Assembly: GCA_035529075.1 (NCBI GenBank)
Contig: DATKXK010000003.1
Coordinates: 17,087 to 81,086, forward strand
Reading direction: 5' to 3'
DNA length: 64,000 nucleotides
Source: Acidobacteriota bacterium
GTDB taxonomy: Bacteria; Zixibacteria; MSB-5A5; GN15; FEB-12
Made by a program: the position numbers and the translations under genes
Notes under the pieces: model-generated
What the model was told of the DNA's origin: nothing
Seen by the model: the letters and a program-made list of their open reading frames with translations, nothing else
Databases searched by the model: none
Shown here: piece by piece, positions 24,007 to 32,750 of the stretch
How positions within the stretch are numbered: position 1 is the stretch's first letter
Layout: every line of letters starts with the position of its first letter

Positions 24007-25398
24007 TTACCTATCCTGCAACGACGGAGTGGAGCGCCCGGCCAGAGCAAAGAAGAGAATTACCGATATCAGCAGCCCGGGAAATATCGGTTGCAGGTCG
24101 AACCAGTAGTTGCCGGTCGGCGTCAGGTACTGCGACAGGTACCAGACAAGCGAGACCAGGCCACTGACCACGACGACGGCAAAGGCAGCCGTGGGGGAAA
24201 GACGTCGCCGGCCGACGAAGGAGAAGAAGACGGGCACCAGCAGAGCCGGCGTGCCGATGGAGCCCAGCGTGTACCAGATATCGACCACCGAGCGGAAAAA
24301 CACGGCCAGCACGACCGCCAGTACCACGGAAATGAGCAGGCCGAGGCGAGTATAGAACAGGATCTGCCGGTCGGTCAGGCGCGCCAGCCGTCCCGCAATG
24401 TCGTTGCCAAAAGTGCTGGCGGCGATAAAGGAGTAGGAATCGACGGTCGACATGACGGTGGCCAGCAGCGACAGGGCGAACAACCCGAGCAATCCGCTCG
24501 GCAGGACGCGCAACGCCAGAGTGGGAAACGAGGCCACGGGATCAGCCAGGTCGGGCAGGAGCGCGCGGGCATACAGGCCGCAGGAAGTGGTGAGGAAATC
24601 AAACACCATCCAGCAGACGATGGAGACCAGAATCCCGGTGCGTGCCGTGCGGGCATCCCTGACCGCGTAACACCTCTGGTAAAAAGCCGGTTCGATAAGC
24701 GTCGCCAGGGCGATCACGTACCACGTGGCGATGTACCACCCGGACCTGCCCCCGTGCCACGTCAGGTGGCCGGCCGGCAGGGCCGCGCGCAGAAACTCCA
24801 GCGAGCCGTACCCGGACACAAGGACCGCGAACAGCACGATAAACCCCGCGAACATCAGCCCAAACTGGAGCAGGTCGGTACGGACGACCGACCGAAACCC
24901 GCCGAGAAACACGTACACTATCGAAAAGAGCGTCCCGGCCGCCACTCCCGCCCAGAACGGCCAGCCGAACAGGGCTTCGCACAGGACGCCCAGCATAAGC
25001 ACGTATGCAGCCGGTACGGTCATCACGAAGATGATGACCGAGCCGAGCACGGCGGTCCTGTCGTCATAGGTCTGGGCCAGGCGTTCGGGGATGGTCAGGA
25101 CCTCCGACCGCCGCGCCTTCTCGGCCAGGAACAACGCGAACAGAAGAGCCGCCAGGTAATAGGGGACGCCGAAAACCAGCCAGTTGGACAGACCGTGCAG
25201 GTAGCTGTATTCCCCGACGCCGAGAATTCCCCCGTACCACGTGGACACAAGGGAAGCCACAAAGGCGGGCAGGGTCAGAACCCGCCCGCCCACGATAAGC
25301 TCGGCCACCGAACTGCTCCTGCTCAGCCGCCGGTAGAACCCCAGCCCCAGCAGGCAAACCAGGTAGAGGACAATCAGGCTGTAGTCTACGGCATGCAT
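24007..25398 (-). CDS. sodium:solute symporter (SSS family), probable thiamine-related uptake
   Basis: 463 residues with about 12-13 hydrophobic segments. Family marks include the N-terminal GFYRRLSRSSSVAELIVGGR and LPAFVASLVSTWYGGILGVGEYSY region (Na+/substrate site of TM1-TM2), GGFRSVVRTDLLQFGLMFAG and STVDSYSFIAASTFGNDI. It starts 6 bases after the TonB-receptor stop and therefore shares the TPP riboswitch at 28007-28101. An SSS-family thiamine-pathway transporter (ThiV) has been proposed from riboswitch context in other bacteria; by the same logic this one probably imports thiamine, a precursor or a pyrimidine/thiazole moiety. Substrate is inferred from regulation only. Confidence 0.85.
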   Translation of the reverse strand: MHAVDYSLIVLYLVCLLGLGFYRRLSRSSSVAELIVGGRVLTLPAFVASLVSTWYGGILGVGEYSYLHGLSNWLVFGVPYYLAALLFALFLAEKARRSEVLTIPERLAQTYDDRTAVLGSVIIFVMTVPAAYVLMLGVLCEALFGWPFWAGVAAGTLFSIVYVFLGGFRSVVRTDLLQFGLMFAGFIVLFAVLVSGYGSLEFLRAALPAGHLTWHGGRSGWYIATWYVIALATLIEPAFYQRCYAVRDARTARTGILVSIVCWMVFDFLTTSCGLYARALLPDLADPVASFPTLALRVLPSGLLGLFALSLLATVMSTVDSYSFIAASTFGNDIAGRLARLTDRQILFYTRLGLLISVVLAVVLAVFFRSVVDIWYTLGSIGTPALLVPVFFSFVGRRRLSPTAAFAVVVVSGLVSLVWYLSQYLTPTGNYWFDLQPIFPGLLISVILFFALAGRSTPSLQDR

Positions 25399-25404
25399 GA
25401 AGCG

Positions 25405-27927
25405 TCAGAACAATTCCAGACTCACCTGCCCGTAAAATGACCGTTCGGGGGCCACAAAGTACGCCGCCCATCCGTCAACCTGCACGGGTGATCCCGGCTG
25501 GCGCCATGCCCAGTTCTCCGCGTACGAGGCGACGGCTTCATACTTCTCGTCGAACAGATTGTCCACCCGCACGTTCAGCTTCAGCGTCCCGAGCTGCAGA
25601 AACTCGCCCACACTCACCGATGCAGCCAGGGAGGACACGAATACCGGATCTATCGAGAAATCCTCGATATTCCAGAGGTCCGCATACTGGCGGCCGATCA
25701 ACTTGCCGTGATACGTCAGCCGCAACCGGCCCTTCTCATAGTCAGCCAGCACATTGGCCAGGTACTCCGGGAAGTTCGGCAGCTTCTTGTCCTTGCAGTT
25801 CACAGACTCGCTGAGCTTTACGGTATCACCCAAAATCGTGACTGAATCGACCCTATACTGGAGCAGATAGTCCTTGACGCGATTGTAGTTGAAGGCAAAG
25901 TTGCCGTTAACAATCAACTCGTCCAGGAGCTTGACGACCCCCGTAAGTTCGACGCCGGAATGGTAGGACCCGTCGACGTTGATTGTCACGTCGCGGCCTT
26001 CCCTGGACCCGGCGTACTCCAGAATCTCGTTTTTGAAATCCATGAAGAAGAGGTTGACACCCAGGGCGTACCGGTCGGTGCGGTACCTGCCGCCCAGTTC
26101 AAAATCATACAGCCGTTCCGGTTTCGCCGTGACGTCACCGGAGGCCGCGTATATGACGCCGCCGGGGTACGTGCCGACCGAGTCGATCATCTCCAGGGAC
26201 GGAAACGCGCCCGGCTTGTCGGCGTCGTAAATGTCATCGTCGGTAGGCGCCCGCGAGGAAACCGCGGCGTTGGCAAACAGGCTCAGGCGCTCGTCAACCG
26301 TGTAGACAAGCCCCGCCCTCGGAGAGAAAAAGAGCCAGTCGACGTCAAAGTCATAACCCGGGAACGGTCCCATGCGCGTCTGGTCCAGCGAGTACCGCTC
26401 GTACCGGACCTGTGCGGTGACCTGGGCAGCCAGTTCGTCCGTCAGCCGGTAATACTCCTGACCGTACAGGGAGGCCACGGCTTTCCTGCCCCCGTACAGG
26501 TAGTACCGGTGGCGCGGGCTTACGGCGCCGTCAATATGCTCGGCCCAGACGACCTCGCCCCAGTGGTCGGAATCATACAGGTAGAACGAACCTCCCAGCG
26601 CGTGCGACCCATGATCATGCTGGAAGTCCAGGCGGGGGTTCCAGCCGTACTGGTTCTTGTAAACCCATTTCTGGCGAACCAGATCACCAGACGTCTGCCC
26701 GCCGGTCTGTGACGGGTCGATGCTGTACTCGATGTAATCCTGCCCCGGTTTGAACTGCTCGTAGTACCCTTTGCCCCGTATGTAGTACAGCGTGTTGGCC
26801 AGAACAACCTGCTCGGAAAGTTGGATAACGTTGTGCAACTGGTAGTGCGGCTGGTTGAAATTGTCGGTGGCGTTGCTGTACTCCAGCAGCTCGTAACCGG
26901 CAATCCCGGGGTTGGCCAGGCGGTTGTCGCGCAGGACATCGCGATCGACGCCGTAGTAGGCCAGGTGCGTGCGGATCGGCCCGCCGTACACGTGAAGTTC
27001 CGTCGTCATCCCGTGATCGAGCCGCCCCGCCGAAAGATAGTACGACCAGCCGTTATACCAGCTCTGCTCGCGGTAGCCGCTGGAGGACTGGCGCGAGAAC
27101 CGTCCGTAAAACGCCCAGCGACCGTCAACCAGCCCGGTGGCGTATTCGACCGATTGTTTGGAGATCTGCCGGCCGAAGAACTTACCGCCGGACGTGAACT
27201 CCCCGTACCCGGTCCTTAACCGGGCGCCGCGCGTTTTGTCGAACACGCTCGAAACGATATTGATGGAACCACCGAACGAGGCGTCACCGTAAAGCGAGTT
27301 GCCGACCCCGCGCTGCACCTGAATGTCGGAGACGTTGGCGCCGAAATCCGGCAGATCGACGAAATACGTGGCCTGGTCTTCGGGGTCGTTCAGCGGCACG
27401 CCGTTGATATACGTCGTGACGCGTTTGTCATCGAAGCCACGGATCTTCAGGTAGCTGTAACCCAGCGGCGCGCCGCCGTCCGTGTACGCTAACAGGTTGG
27501 GCGTCGACGCGAGCAGAAGTGGGAACTCCGCGACCGTGTAATCGCGTTCGATCTCGGCGCGGGTGACGTTGTCAAAGGCAATGGCGTCGACTCCCGACTG
27601 CACGCGGTCGGCCGTGACCAGAATGCCGTCGATCTCATAGTACATCGTCTCCAGCATCACCACCGAGGGGACATCATCCGCTCGGAACTGGCGCGGTTTG
27701 TAGCCGATTGCGGAAAACGTCACGCGCGTCACGGTCTCGGGAACCTCCATGACGTACCGTCCGCGCTCGTCGGTCTGGCCCGCGACACCGCTCACATCGG
27801 TGACGACCGAAACGCCCACGAGCGCCTCGCCGTCCGGAGCGACAACCGTGCCGCTCAACTCGGCGCCGCCGGCCGAAGACAGGAGGCCGGCACAGAGCAG
27901 AGCCAGGATTACGATGGTTTGTTTCAT
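25405..27927 (-). CDS. TonB-dependent receptor, TPP-riboswitch controlled
   Basis: 840 residues. A signal peptide (IVILALLCAGLLSSAGGA) is followed by a carboxypeptidase-like beta-sandwich domain (LSGTVVAPDGEALVGVSVV, about 24-100), the plug (GYSYLKIRGFDDKRVTTYINGVPLN, VQRGVGNSLYGDASFGGSIN) and a 22-strand-type barrel ending in the aromatic strand SFYGQVSLELF. The GAGG ribosome site precedes the ATG at 27927. The TPP aptamer in its leader, and the coupled sodium symporter behind it, indicate energised outer-membrane uptake of thiamine or a precursor. No canonical TonB box is obvious by eye at the N-terminus. Confidence 0.93.
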   Translation of the reverse strand: MKQTIVILALLCAGLLSSAGGAELSGTVVAPDGEALVGVSVVTDVSGVAGQTDERGRYVMEVPETVTRVTFSAIGYKPRQFRADDVPSVVMLETMYYEIDGILVTADRVQSGVDAIAFDNVTRAEIERDYTVAEFPLLLASTPNLLAYTDGGAPLGYSYLKIRGFDDKRVTTYINGVPLNDPEDQATYFVDLPDFGANVSDIQVQRGVGNSLYGDASFGGSINIVSSVFDKTRGARLRTGYGEFTSGGKFFGRQISKQSVEYATGLVDGRWAFYGRFSRQSSSGYREQSWYNGWSYYLSAGRLDHGMTTELHVYGGPIRTHLAYYGVDRDVLRDNRLANPGIAGYELLEYSNATDNFNQPHYQLHNVIQLSEQVVLANTLYYIRGKGYYEQFKPGQDYIEYSIDPSQTGGQTSGDLVRQKWVYKNQYGWNPRLDFQHDHGSHALGGSFYLYDSDHWGEVVWAEHIDGAVSPRHRYYLYGGRKAVASLYGQEYYRLTDELAAQVTAQVRYERYSLDQTRMGPFPGYDFDVDWLFFSPRAGLVYTVDERLSLFANAAVSSRAPTDDDIYDADKPGAFPSLEMIDSVGTYPGGVIYAASGDVTAKPERLYDFELGGRYRTDRYALGVNLFFMDFKNEILEYAGSREGRDVTINVDGSYHSGVELTGVVKLLDELIVNGNFAFNYNRVKDYLLQYRVDSVTILGDTVKLSESVNCKDKKLPNFPEYLANVLADYEKGRLRLTYHGKLIGRQYADLWNIEDFSIDPVFVSSLAASVSVGEFLQLGTLKLNVRVDNLFDEKYEAVASYAENWAWRQPGSPVQVDGWAAYFVAPERSFYGQVSLELF

Positions 27928-28006
27928 GACAGAAACCTCGCGTTAAACGGTTCATGTTTCGCAAGATTCCGTCCTGACGTGGTAGGTGAGCCCGGACTAC
28001 TGGCTC

Positions 28007-28101
28007 GGGGGATGCGTCAGACATCTCCGTTTCCCTACGCCGGCACTACCCGGATCAGGTCTGGGGGTATAATCTCAGGCGGTGTTTATTACGCCACCCC
28101 C
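28007..28101 (-). promoter_or_regulatory. TPP riboswitch (THI element)
   Basis: On the minus strand the aptamer core is unmistakable: CTGAGA (28078-28073), then ACCTGATCCGG and GTGCCGGCGTAGGGAAACGG ending near 28024. P1 can form between GGGGGTG (28101-28095) and CATCCCCC (28014-28007). A GAGCC/GGCTC hairpin follows at 28006-27988 and may be part of the expression platform; no T run follows it, so control could be at translation of the receptor, whose start is 80 bases downstream. Confidence 0.95.
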
Positions 28102-28224
28102 AACGGAACTGCTGTCTCTACGACCACCAATTAGGCCGCCGGCCTCGGCCGGCGCAAGTGGTTTTTCGCGACCCCGGGCGTGCACTCGCTTCGCGCGGAG
28201 AGTCATCACGCGCGGCCCGAAAGG

Positions 28225-28692
28225 TCACTTTTCCCAGTCGAGCGGCCCTTCCTCGAACCGCCGCCTGCAGTTTGCGAGCACGTACGGCCACGCCTTCGAA
28301 AAGTACTCATAGTACTTATCCGAGTCCTCGCCACTGCCGAAACCCTGCTGGCTCAGCTTGATCCGCGTGCGCCCCTCGCCGACCTCCTCAAACTGCACGA
28401 TCACCCGGGTTTGCCCGCCGGTCTCCCTCAGGCGCGGAATCGAGGGCGGGGCGTTCCACGAGAACGAAAGCACCTCTTCCGGCAGGTAACTGAGCACTTT
28501 GCACCCCTCCGAGCCGCGTAAGCCCTGCGGCTCCGACGGTGCAAAGTAGAGTTCGAACGGTCCGCCGATCTCCAGCCTGACGTCGGCCTGCGGGGCAAAG
28601 AACGTAACCACCCCTTCAACCGTCGTCCAGGCCCGCCAGACCTCGTCAACCGAACCTGCGACCGTGGTTTCAACCTGAATGATGCGATCCAT
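28225..28692 (-). CDS. SRPBCC/AHSA1-domain protein
   Basis: 155 residues from MDRIIQVETTVAG at 28692. The START-like fold of the AHSA1/activator-of-Hsp90-homology family is recognisable: VDEVWRAWTTVEGVVTFFAP, DVRLEIGGPFELYFAP, LSYLPEEVLSFSWNAPP, TRIKLSQQGFGSGEDSDKYYEYFSKAW and the terminal VLANCRRRFEEGP. Such proteins have a hydrophobic ligand cavity; no specific ligand is known. A longer open frame extends upstream but lacks family similarity. Stands alone between the riboswitch and the PC4-like gene. Confidence 0.85.
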   Translation of the reverse strand: MDRIIQVETTVAGSVDEVWRAWTTVEGVVTFFAPQADVRLEIGGPFELYFAPSEPQGLRGSEGCKVLSYLPEEVLSFSWNAPPSIPRLRETGGQTRVIVQFEEVGEGRTRIKLSQQGFGSGEDSDKYYEYFSKAWPYVLANCRRRFEEGPLDWEK

Positions 28693-28772
28693 GGTGGCCT
28701 CCCGCGCGATTGCAAGGGCCGCGGTCACACCGCCCGGCCGGGGCCGATCAGGGCGAACCCCGAACGGCCGGA

Positions 28773-28973
28773 CTAGTCGTTCTGGATATCCTGAAGGGCT
28801 TTGAGCACTTCCGCAAGCTGGTCGCGGCGGAACGTCACTCCCTTCTTCGTCGGCAGCCACTCGTTTTCTTTAGAGAGAAAGTATATCCTCAGCGAGACCA
28901 GTTGACGCCCCTTGTACTCGGAGTCCTCGATGACAAGCCGTTCCGTTTCCGAACGTTCCAATTCAAACCGCAT
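28773..28973 (-). CDS. PC4/YdbC-like ssDNA-binding coactivator
   Basis: 66 residues from the ATG at 28973 (MRFELERSETERLVIED), with AAGGA 9 bases upstream. The pattern VSLRIYFLSKENEWLPTKKG, VTFRRDQLAEVLKAL matches the PC4/Sub1 family (KGVTF corresponds to the family's KGISL/V strand followed by the amphipathic dimer helix). Bacterial PC4 proteins bind single-stranded DNA as dimers. It ends near 28773 and follows the adenosine-specific-kinase gene by about 55 bases on the same strand. Confidence 0.8.
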   Translation of the reverse strand: MRFELERSETERLVIEDSEYKGRQLVSLRIYFLSKENEWLPTKKGVTFRRDQLAEVLKALQDIQND

Positions 28974-29027
28974 AGTCAAATATCCTTGTCAGATGTCCGG
29001 CCCGGCCCTGCGGGCCGAGTCGGCCGC

Positions 29028-29528
29028 TTACCTCTTGTAGCCTATAGTCCTGAGAAACCTGACCCGTTCTTCTCGATCCTCGTCGGTCTCGACGCCGAGC
29101 GGCGAGTCGCCGTCGATCACCGTCAACACGCCGCGCCCCTGCCCGACGGCCGCAACAACGACCTGCAGCGGGTTCGCCGTCGCGCAGTAGACGTGGCAAA
29201 CTTCGTCAACGTTCTTTATCCGGTTGAGCACGTTGATCGGGAAACCGTCCTTGAGGTAGACAAAGAAGATATGGCCGCAGCCGACGTCGAACGCCGCTTT
29301 CTGGGCCAGGGCGATCATATCGTCATTGTTGCCGTCGATACGCACCAGCCGCGCCTGCGACGCCTCGCAGAAGGCAATCCCGAACTGGAGCGTCGGCGAG
29401 GACGACACCAGCGCCTCGTACAGGTCCTCAACCGTCTTGATAAAGTGCGACTGGCCGAAGATGACGTTGGTCCCCTTCGGCACGTCGACTTTCACAACGT
29501 GCGTCCTGAACGGTGAATCAGTCGTCAT
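29028..29528 (-). CDS. adenosine-specific-kinase family protein (DUF355)
   Basis: 166 residues matching the family once named adenosine-specific kinase: [62 protein letters not shown] and [15 protein letters not shown]. These positions are the most conserved in the family; the biochemical role is weakly established. The start ATG overlaps the 3' end of the LolA-like gene by 11 bases, indicating an operon HEAT/cyclophilin, LolA-like, this gene, and possibly PC4. Confidence 0.85.
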   Translation of the reverse strand: MTTDSPFRTHVVKVDVPKGTNVIFGQSHFIKTVEDLYEALVSSSPTLQFGIAFCEASQARLVRIDGNNDDMIALAQKAAFDVGCGHIFFVYLKDGFPINVLNRIKNVDEVCHVYCATANPLQVVVAAVGQGRGVLTVIDGDSPLGVETDEDREERVRFLRTIGYKR

Positions 29529-30336
29529 CAGTAACCTCGAATATCTCGTCGCTGATATCAGCGTTAACGGTAGGATTCCGATAGTACTCCGTTCCGGCGA
29601 ACTTCACTCCGAAAAAGAAGGCCGCTTTGCCTTCACCCTCGATATCGAACCTCCTGGGCAGCCAGAAGCCATCCGGTGTGGGCCCGTAGACGACGGACAT
29701 GTTCAATTGCTTGAGCTTGAACATGGTCTTCTTCACCAGCTTGGCGGGTGAAAAGTCGACCCGCACGAGGTGAAACGAGTCCGCCTCCACGAAAAAATCG
29801 CCGTTTATCTGTTCGGCCCCCTCGACTTTCGCGGTCACCGTAAAACGGTGACATACGTACGATTCAATCTCTTCCGTATTGATGCCCTGGTAGACAATCT
29901 CGTACTGGTCGCGGTTCTCCGGATAGAACGGCGCCAGCATGGGGAACGAGATGTCACGAGCCTTGCGCTTGCGCTTCTTCTCTTTCCGCTTGGCGGCCTC
30001 TTTCGCCAGGTCCTTCGAATCCTGCGCCCGGCCGTCCTTGTAGTAGGCAAAGTACTCCTCGTGATACCAGGCCGTATCCTCGAGGTACCTTATATACACG
30101 CGCTTGTCAAAGCGGACCTTTTCCACAAACTCGCCGTTCTCTTCCTCCTCTCCTTCCAGGTACTCCGCCTCAAGGACGACGTTGTCCAGGGCAGCCGCCT
30201 GCTGCCGTTCAACCGCCAGCATGCGCTCGATAATGGCTTCGGGATCGATACCGGTGGTTTCCGCTTGAGCCAGGACAGCCGGCGCCGCCGAAAGAAGTAC
30301 GGAGCCGAGAAACAACGCTGCTATCAGTCGTTTCAT
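29518..30336 (-). CDS. exported LolA-like/outer-membrane lipoprotein-sorting-type protein
   Basis: 272 residues with a signal peptide ([20 protein letters not shown]). The mature part has the beta-rich pattern of LolA/LolB-fold periplasmic proteins: a starting helix ([16 protein letters not shown]), strands [25 protein letters not shown], a lysine/arginine-rich insert ([12 protein letters not shown], residues about 113-126) and the late [19 protein letters not shown]. The basic insert is unusual for a periplasmic protein and may bind an anionic partner. The start overlaps the stop of the HEAT-cyclophilin gene (ATGA). Confidence 0.6.
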   Translation of the reverse strand: MKRLIAALFLGSVLLSAAPAVLAQAETTGIDPEAIIERMLAVERQQAAALDNVVLEAEYLEGEEEENGEFVEKVRFDKRVYIRYLEDTAWYHEEYFAYYKDGRAQDSKDLAKEAAKRKEKKRKRKARDISFPMLAPFYPENRDQYEIVYQGINTEEIESYVCHRFTVTAKVEGAEQINGDFFVEADSFHLVRVDFSPAKLVKKTMFKLKQLNMSVVYGPTPDGFWLPRRFDIEGEGKAAFFFGVKFAGTEYYRNPTVNADISDEIFEVTDDD

Positions 30337-32333
30337 AATTGCCCTTCCTTGATTTCAATGCCTTCAATTACGTCGCCGACGACGAGACGGTCGACAACGT
30401 CCATGCCCTCGAGCACTTGTCCCAGAACGGTGTAGCGAGCCTCAAGACGCGGCTGCGGCGAGAAAGTAATGAAGAATTGAGACCCCCCGGTATCCTTCCC
30501 GGACGTCGCCATACCTACCGTCCCGCGCCTGTATGGTTCGTCGGAGTACTCGCAACGGACCAGGTACGGCGGTCCGCCCCAGCCGTCGCCACGCGGATCT
30601 CCCCCCTGCGCCACGAAATTCGGGATGACCCGGTGAAAACTCAGGCCGTCGTAAAACCCGGACTTGGCGAGGTCGATGAAGTTCAGCACCGAGAGCGGCG
30701 CCACGTCGAAATAGAGCTCAAATTCGAACACCCCCTGCGACGTTTTCATCACCGCGTAGGGATTCACACGGTAATCCTCGATGGCGCTCTCGATCTCCCG
30801 CTTCGAGATTCGCGTTCGGGCGGGCGGCACCATGCGCCAGCGGTCTTCTTTCAGGTACGTCTGGTAGGTTTCGGCGGCGTCTTTCCGCACCGCGTAATCG
30901 GGATCGAGCAGTCCCGCGATAAGTATCTCCATGGCTGCGGTATCCGGCCGGGCTTCACTCAAACGCGGAGCCACGGCTGCCAGCACAGCCCGGCGGACAT
31001 CGAGGTCCTCTTCTTCTCCCCGCGATATCATCTCCCGCAACACCGGCAGGTAGGACAGGAGTTCTCGCGACCCGACCTCGTTCACGGCCAGGGTCACGAC
31101 CGTGTAATCCGGGTCGTTCAGCGCCTTGTCTATATAGAACCGCACGTTAGCCGTATCCAGAGTCATCAGAACCTGCAACGCCGCACCCCGGACCATGGGG
31201 TCTTCGTCGCCGAACAGGATCGCCAGTCGCGGCACCACTCCGGGGTGCTCCACCAGCCCGTAGGCCTCCGCACAGGCCGCCCGCACCCGGGGACCCGGGG
31301 CTTCGTTCAATAACGAGTCAATCAGGTTCACCGCCCGATCCTTGCGCACCGCCGCCTGGTATTTAACTACGGCCGCGACCACGTTGCTCGAGGAGCTGGA
31401 GTCAAGCCCGGCTGTCACCGCGTCGATGCCCTTGTCGCTGGAGCACCGGCGCAGGCCGTCGACCAGGGCCAGCACCAGCTTCTCGTCGGACTCCCTGGCC
31501 AGCCGGTCAGCAAGTTTGCCGGCCGCCCACGGTGTCCCTTTCATGCTCAACCCCTCTATCGCCTGAGCCACGACTCGCGGGTCATCGTCGTTGATGGCTA
31601 TAGCAAGATAATGCTCGGCCTTCTCTGCCGTCGAACTGCTCAGCCCGAGAAGGGCCAGCGAACGGACAAAGGGATCGCTGTCGGCGAGAAAGTCGATGAA
31701 GATGTCGGTGGCCTCGTCGATGCCCAGCCAGGCCAGCGCGTACAAAGCCGCCAGGCGCACGGCCGGATCCTGCTCTTGTTGTAATAGCGCGATGACTTCG
31801 CCCGCTTGAGATCTTGCTCCGGCATGAAAAAGAGCAAAACAGGCCGCCTCGCGCACGTCCGGCGAGGGATGCGTCAGGTACCCGGCCAGGGTGCCGGAAA
31901 CATCCGTCATGCTGCTGTCGGACAGTCGACCGGCCGCCTCGACCGCCCTGGCGGTCACCGCCGAGGGCAGGTCCAGGGCGGCATCCAACAGCGGCACGGC
32001 GTACTGCTTCTGTCCGGTCAGGCCAAGCCCGAATGCCGCGGTCGACGCCACGCCGATCGAGGGATCGTTCAGCAGCACCATGAGATACTGACCGGCACGG
32101 CTGCCGCCGATGCGCCCGATCGCCAGCGCCGCCCGCGCCCGAATCTCGGGCGAGTCGCTGTCAAGGTATGCCGTCAGCCTGTCATCCAGCTGCCGCTGGT
32201 CTTCCCGGTGAATGATCTCGGCAAGCTTCTCAGCCGTAGTTCTTTCCCGAAGCGTGTCGTAAAGAAAATACGCCAGCCCCGCAAACAAAAGGACCGCCAC
32301 GAAGGCGGCGATTCTCCGAAGGTTTTCAGCCAT
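30333..32333 (-). CDS. membrane-anchored HEAT-repeat protein with C-terminal cyclophilin (PPIase) domain
   Basis: 666 residues from the ATG at 32333. One N-terminal membrane helix (FVAVLLFAGLAYFLYDTL) is followed by about 430 residues of HEAT/PBS-lyase-like repeats (for example DPSIGVASTAAFGLGLTG, HPSPDVREAACFALFHAG, DPMVRGAALQVLMTLD, DPDYAVRKDAAETYQ). From about residue 500 there is a cyclophilin PPIase domain: VFEFELYFDVAPLSVLNFID, GFYDGLSFHRVIPNFVAQGG, SGKDTGGSQFFITFSPQPRL and TVLGQVLEGMDVVDRL, with the family Arg (FHRVIP) and Gln (QFFI) present. Likely anchored in the inner membrane with the PPIase facing the periplasm, working with the adjacent exported proteins (inference). Confidence 0.9.
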   Translation of the reverse strand: MAENLRRIAAFVAVLLFAGLAYFLYDTLRERTTAEKLAEIIHREDQRQLDDRLTAYLDSDSPEIRARAALAIGRIGGSRAGQYLMVLLNDPSIGVASTAAFGLGLTGQKQYAVPLLDAALDLPSAVTARAVEAAGRLSDSSMTDVSGTLAGYLTHPSPDVREAACFALFHAGARSQAGEVIALLQQEQDPAVRLAALYALAWLGIDEATDIFIDFLADSDPFVRSLALLGLSSSTAEKAEHYLAIAINDDDPRVVAQAIEGLSMKGTPWAAGKLADRLARESDEKLVLALVDGLRRCSSDKGIDAVTAGLDSSSSSNVVAAVVKYQAAVRKDRAVNLIDSLLNEAPGPRVRAACAEAYGLVEHPGVVPRLAILFGDEDPMVRGAALQVLMTLDTANVRFYIDKALNDPDYTVVTLAVNEVGSRELLSYLPVLREMISRGEEEDLDVRRAVLAAVAPRLSEARPDTAAMEILIAGLLDPDYAVRKDAAETYQTYLKEDRWRMVPPARTRISKREIESAIEDYRVNPYAVMKTSQGVFEFELYFDVAPLSVLNFIDLAKSGFYDGLSFHRVIPNFVAQGGDPRGDGWGGPPYLVRCEYSDEPYRRGTVGMATSGKDTGGSQFFITFSPQPRLEARYTVLGQVLEGMDVVDRLVVGDVIEGIEIKEGQL

Positions 32334-32418
32334 AATAGTCACAAAATCTATACCGGCACTATACGGGCGTCAACGTTTTTCCTGAGGCCGGCCGGCGGCC
32401 GGGACCTCGGGCACAGCC

Positions 32419-32447
32419 AAAAAAAACCCCCGGTGGTCAGCCGGGGG
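32419..32447 (-). terminator. rho-independent terminator
   Basis: CCCCCGG (32427-32433) and CCGGGGG (32441-32447) form a 7-bp stem with a 7-base loop, followed on the minus strand by eight T. It ends whatever is transcribed from the 32448-32697 interval. Confidence 0.85.
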
Positions 32448-32697
32448 ATGGTCTAACATAACCGACGCAGTCAGCTATGCGATATGTCACTGACGACACA
32501 AGCAAACCCCGTGCCCTCCGGGCACCGATCCGTAACCATAACCGGTTGCCGTACAAGGAATTGAAATCAGCCGTGCGCCGGCCCCTGCGCCCCATCCGGT
32601 GCTGTGCAATCATGTTCAACTTTTGAACAGGGCTTTGCCGGAGCTTTCGCCGGACCAACCACCGCAACGGCTTGCAGAACCGGCCGCAAGCGGCTAC
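32448..32697 (-). other. 250-base interval bounded by two minus-strand terminators, candidate small RNA or small gene
   Basis: The terminator at 32698-32727 should end transcription of the HmuY gene, yet another strong terminator of the same polarity lies 250 bases further on. An independent transcript is therefore likely. A 58-codon frame (ATG at about 32613, beginning MIAQHRMGRRGRR) ends inside the second hairpin; its arginine-rich composition is not convincing as a protein. The sequence also contains a small hairpin around TCCGGC/GAAAG/CTCCGGC (about 32645-32665) and GTGCCC/GGGCAC. I recognise no known RNA family. Confidence 0.35.
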
Positions 32698-32727
32698 AAA
32701 AAAACCCCCGCCCGTGACGGGCAGGGG
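32698..32727 (-). terminator. rho-independent terminator after the HmuY-like gene
   Basis: Minus-strand stem CCCC-T-GCCCG / CGGGC-G-GGGG (32727-32706, one A:C mismatch) followed by seven T. It lies 24 bases past the HmuY-like stop. Confidence 0.85.
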
Positions 32728-32750
32728 TTCTCAAAAGCTCTCCGGAAGCG

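Noticed and set aside
23731..25440. 569-codon plus-strand open frame opposite the symporter and greA
   Set aside because: Composition is Gln/Arg/Gly/His repeats typical of antisense shadows in GC-rich DNA; the minus strand encodes a clear symporter and GreA.
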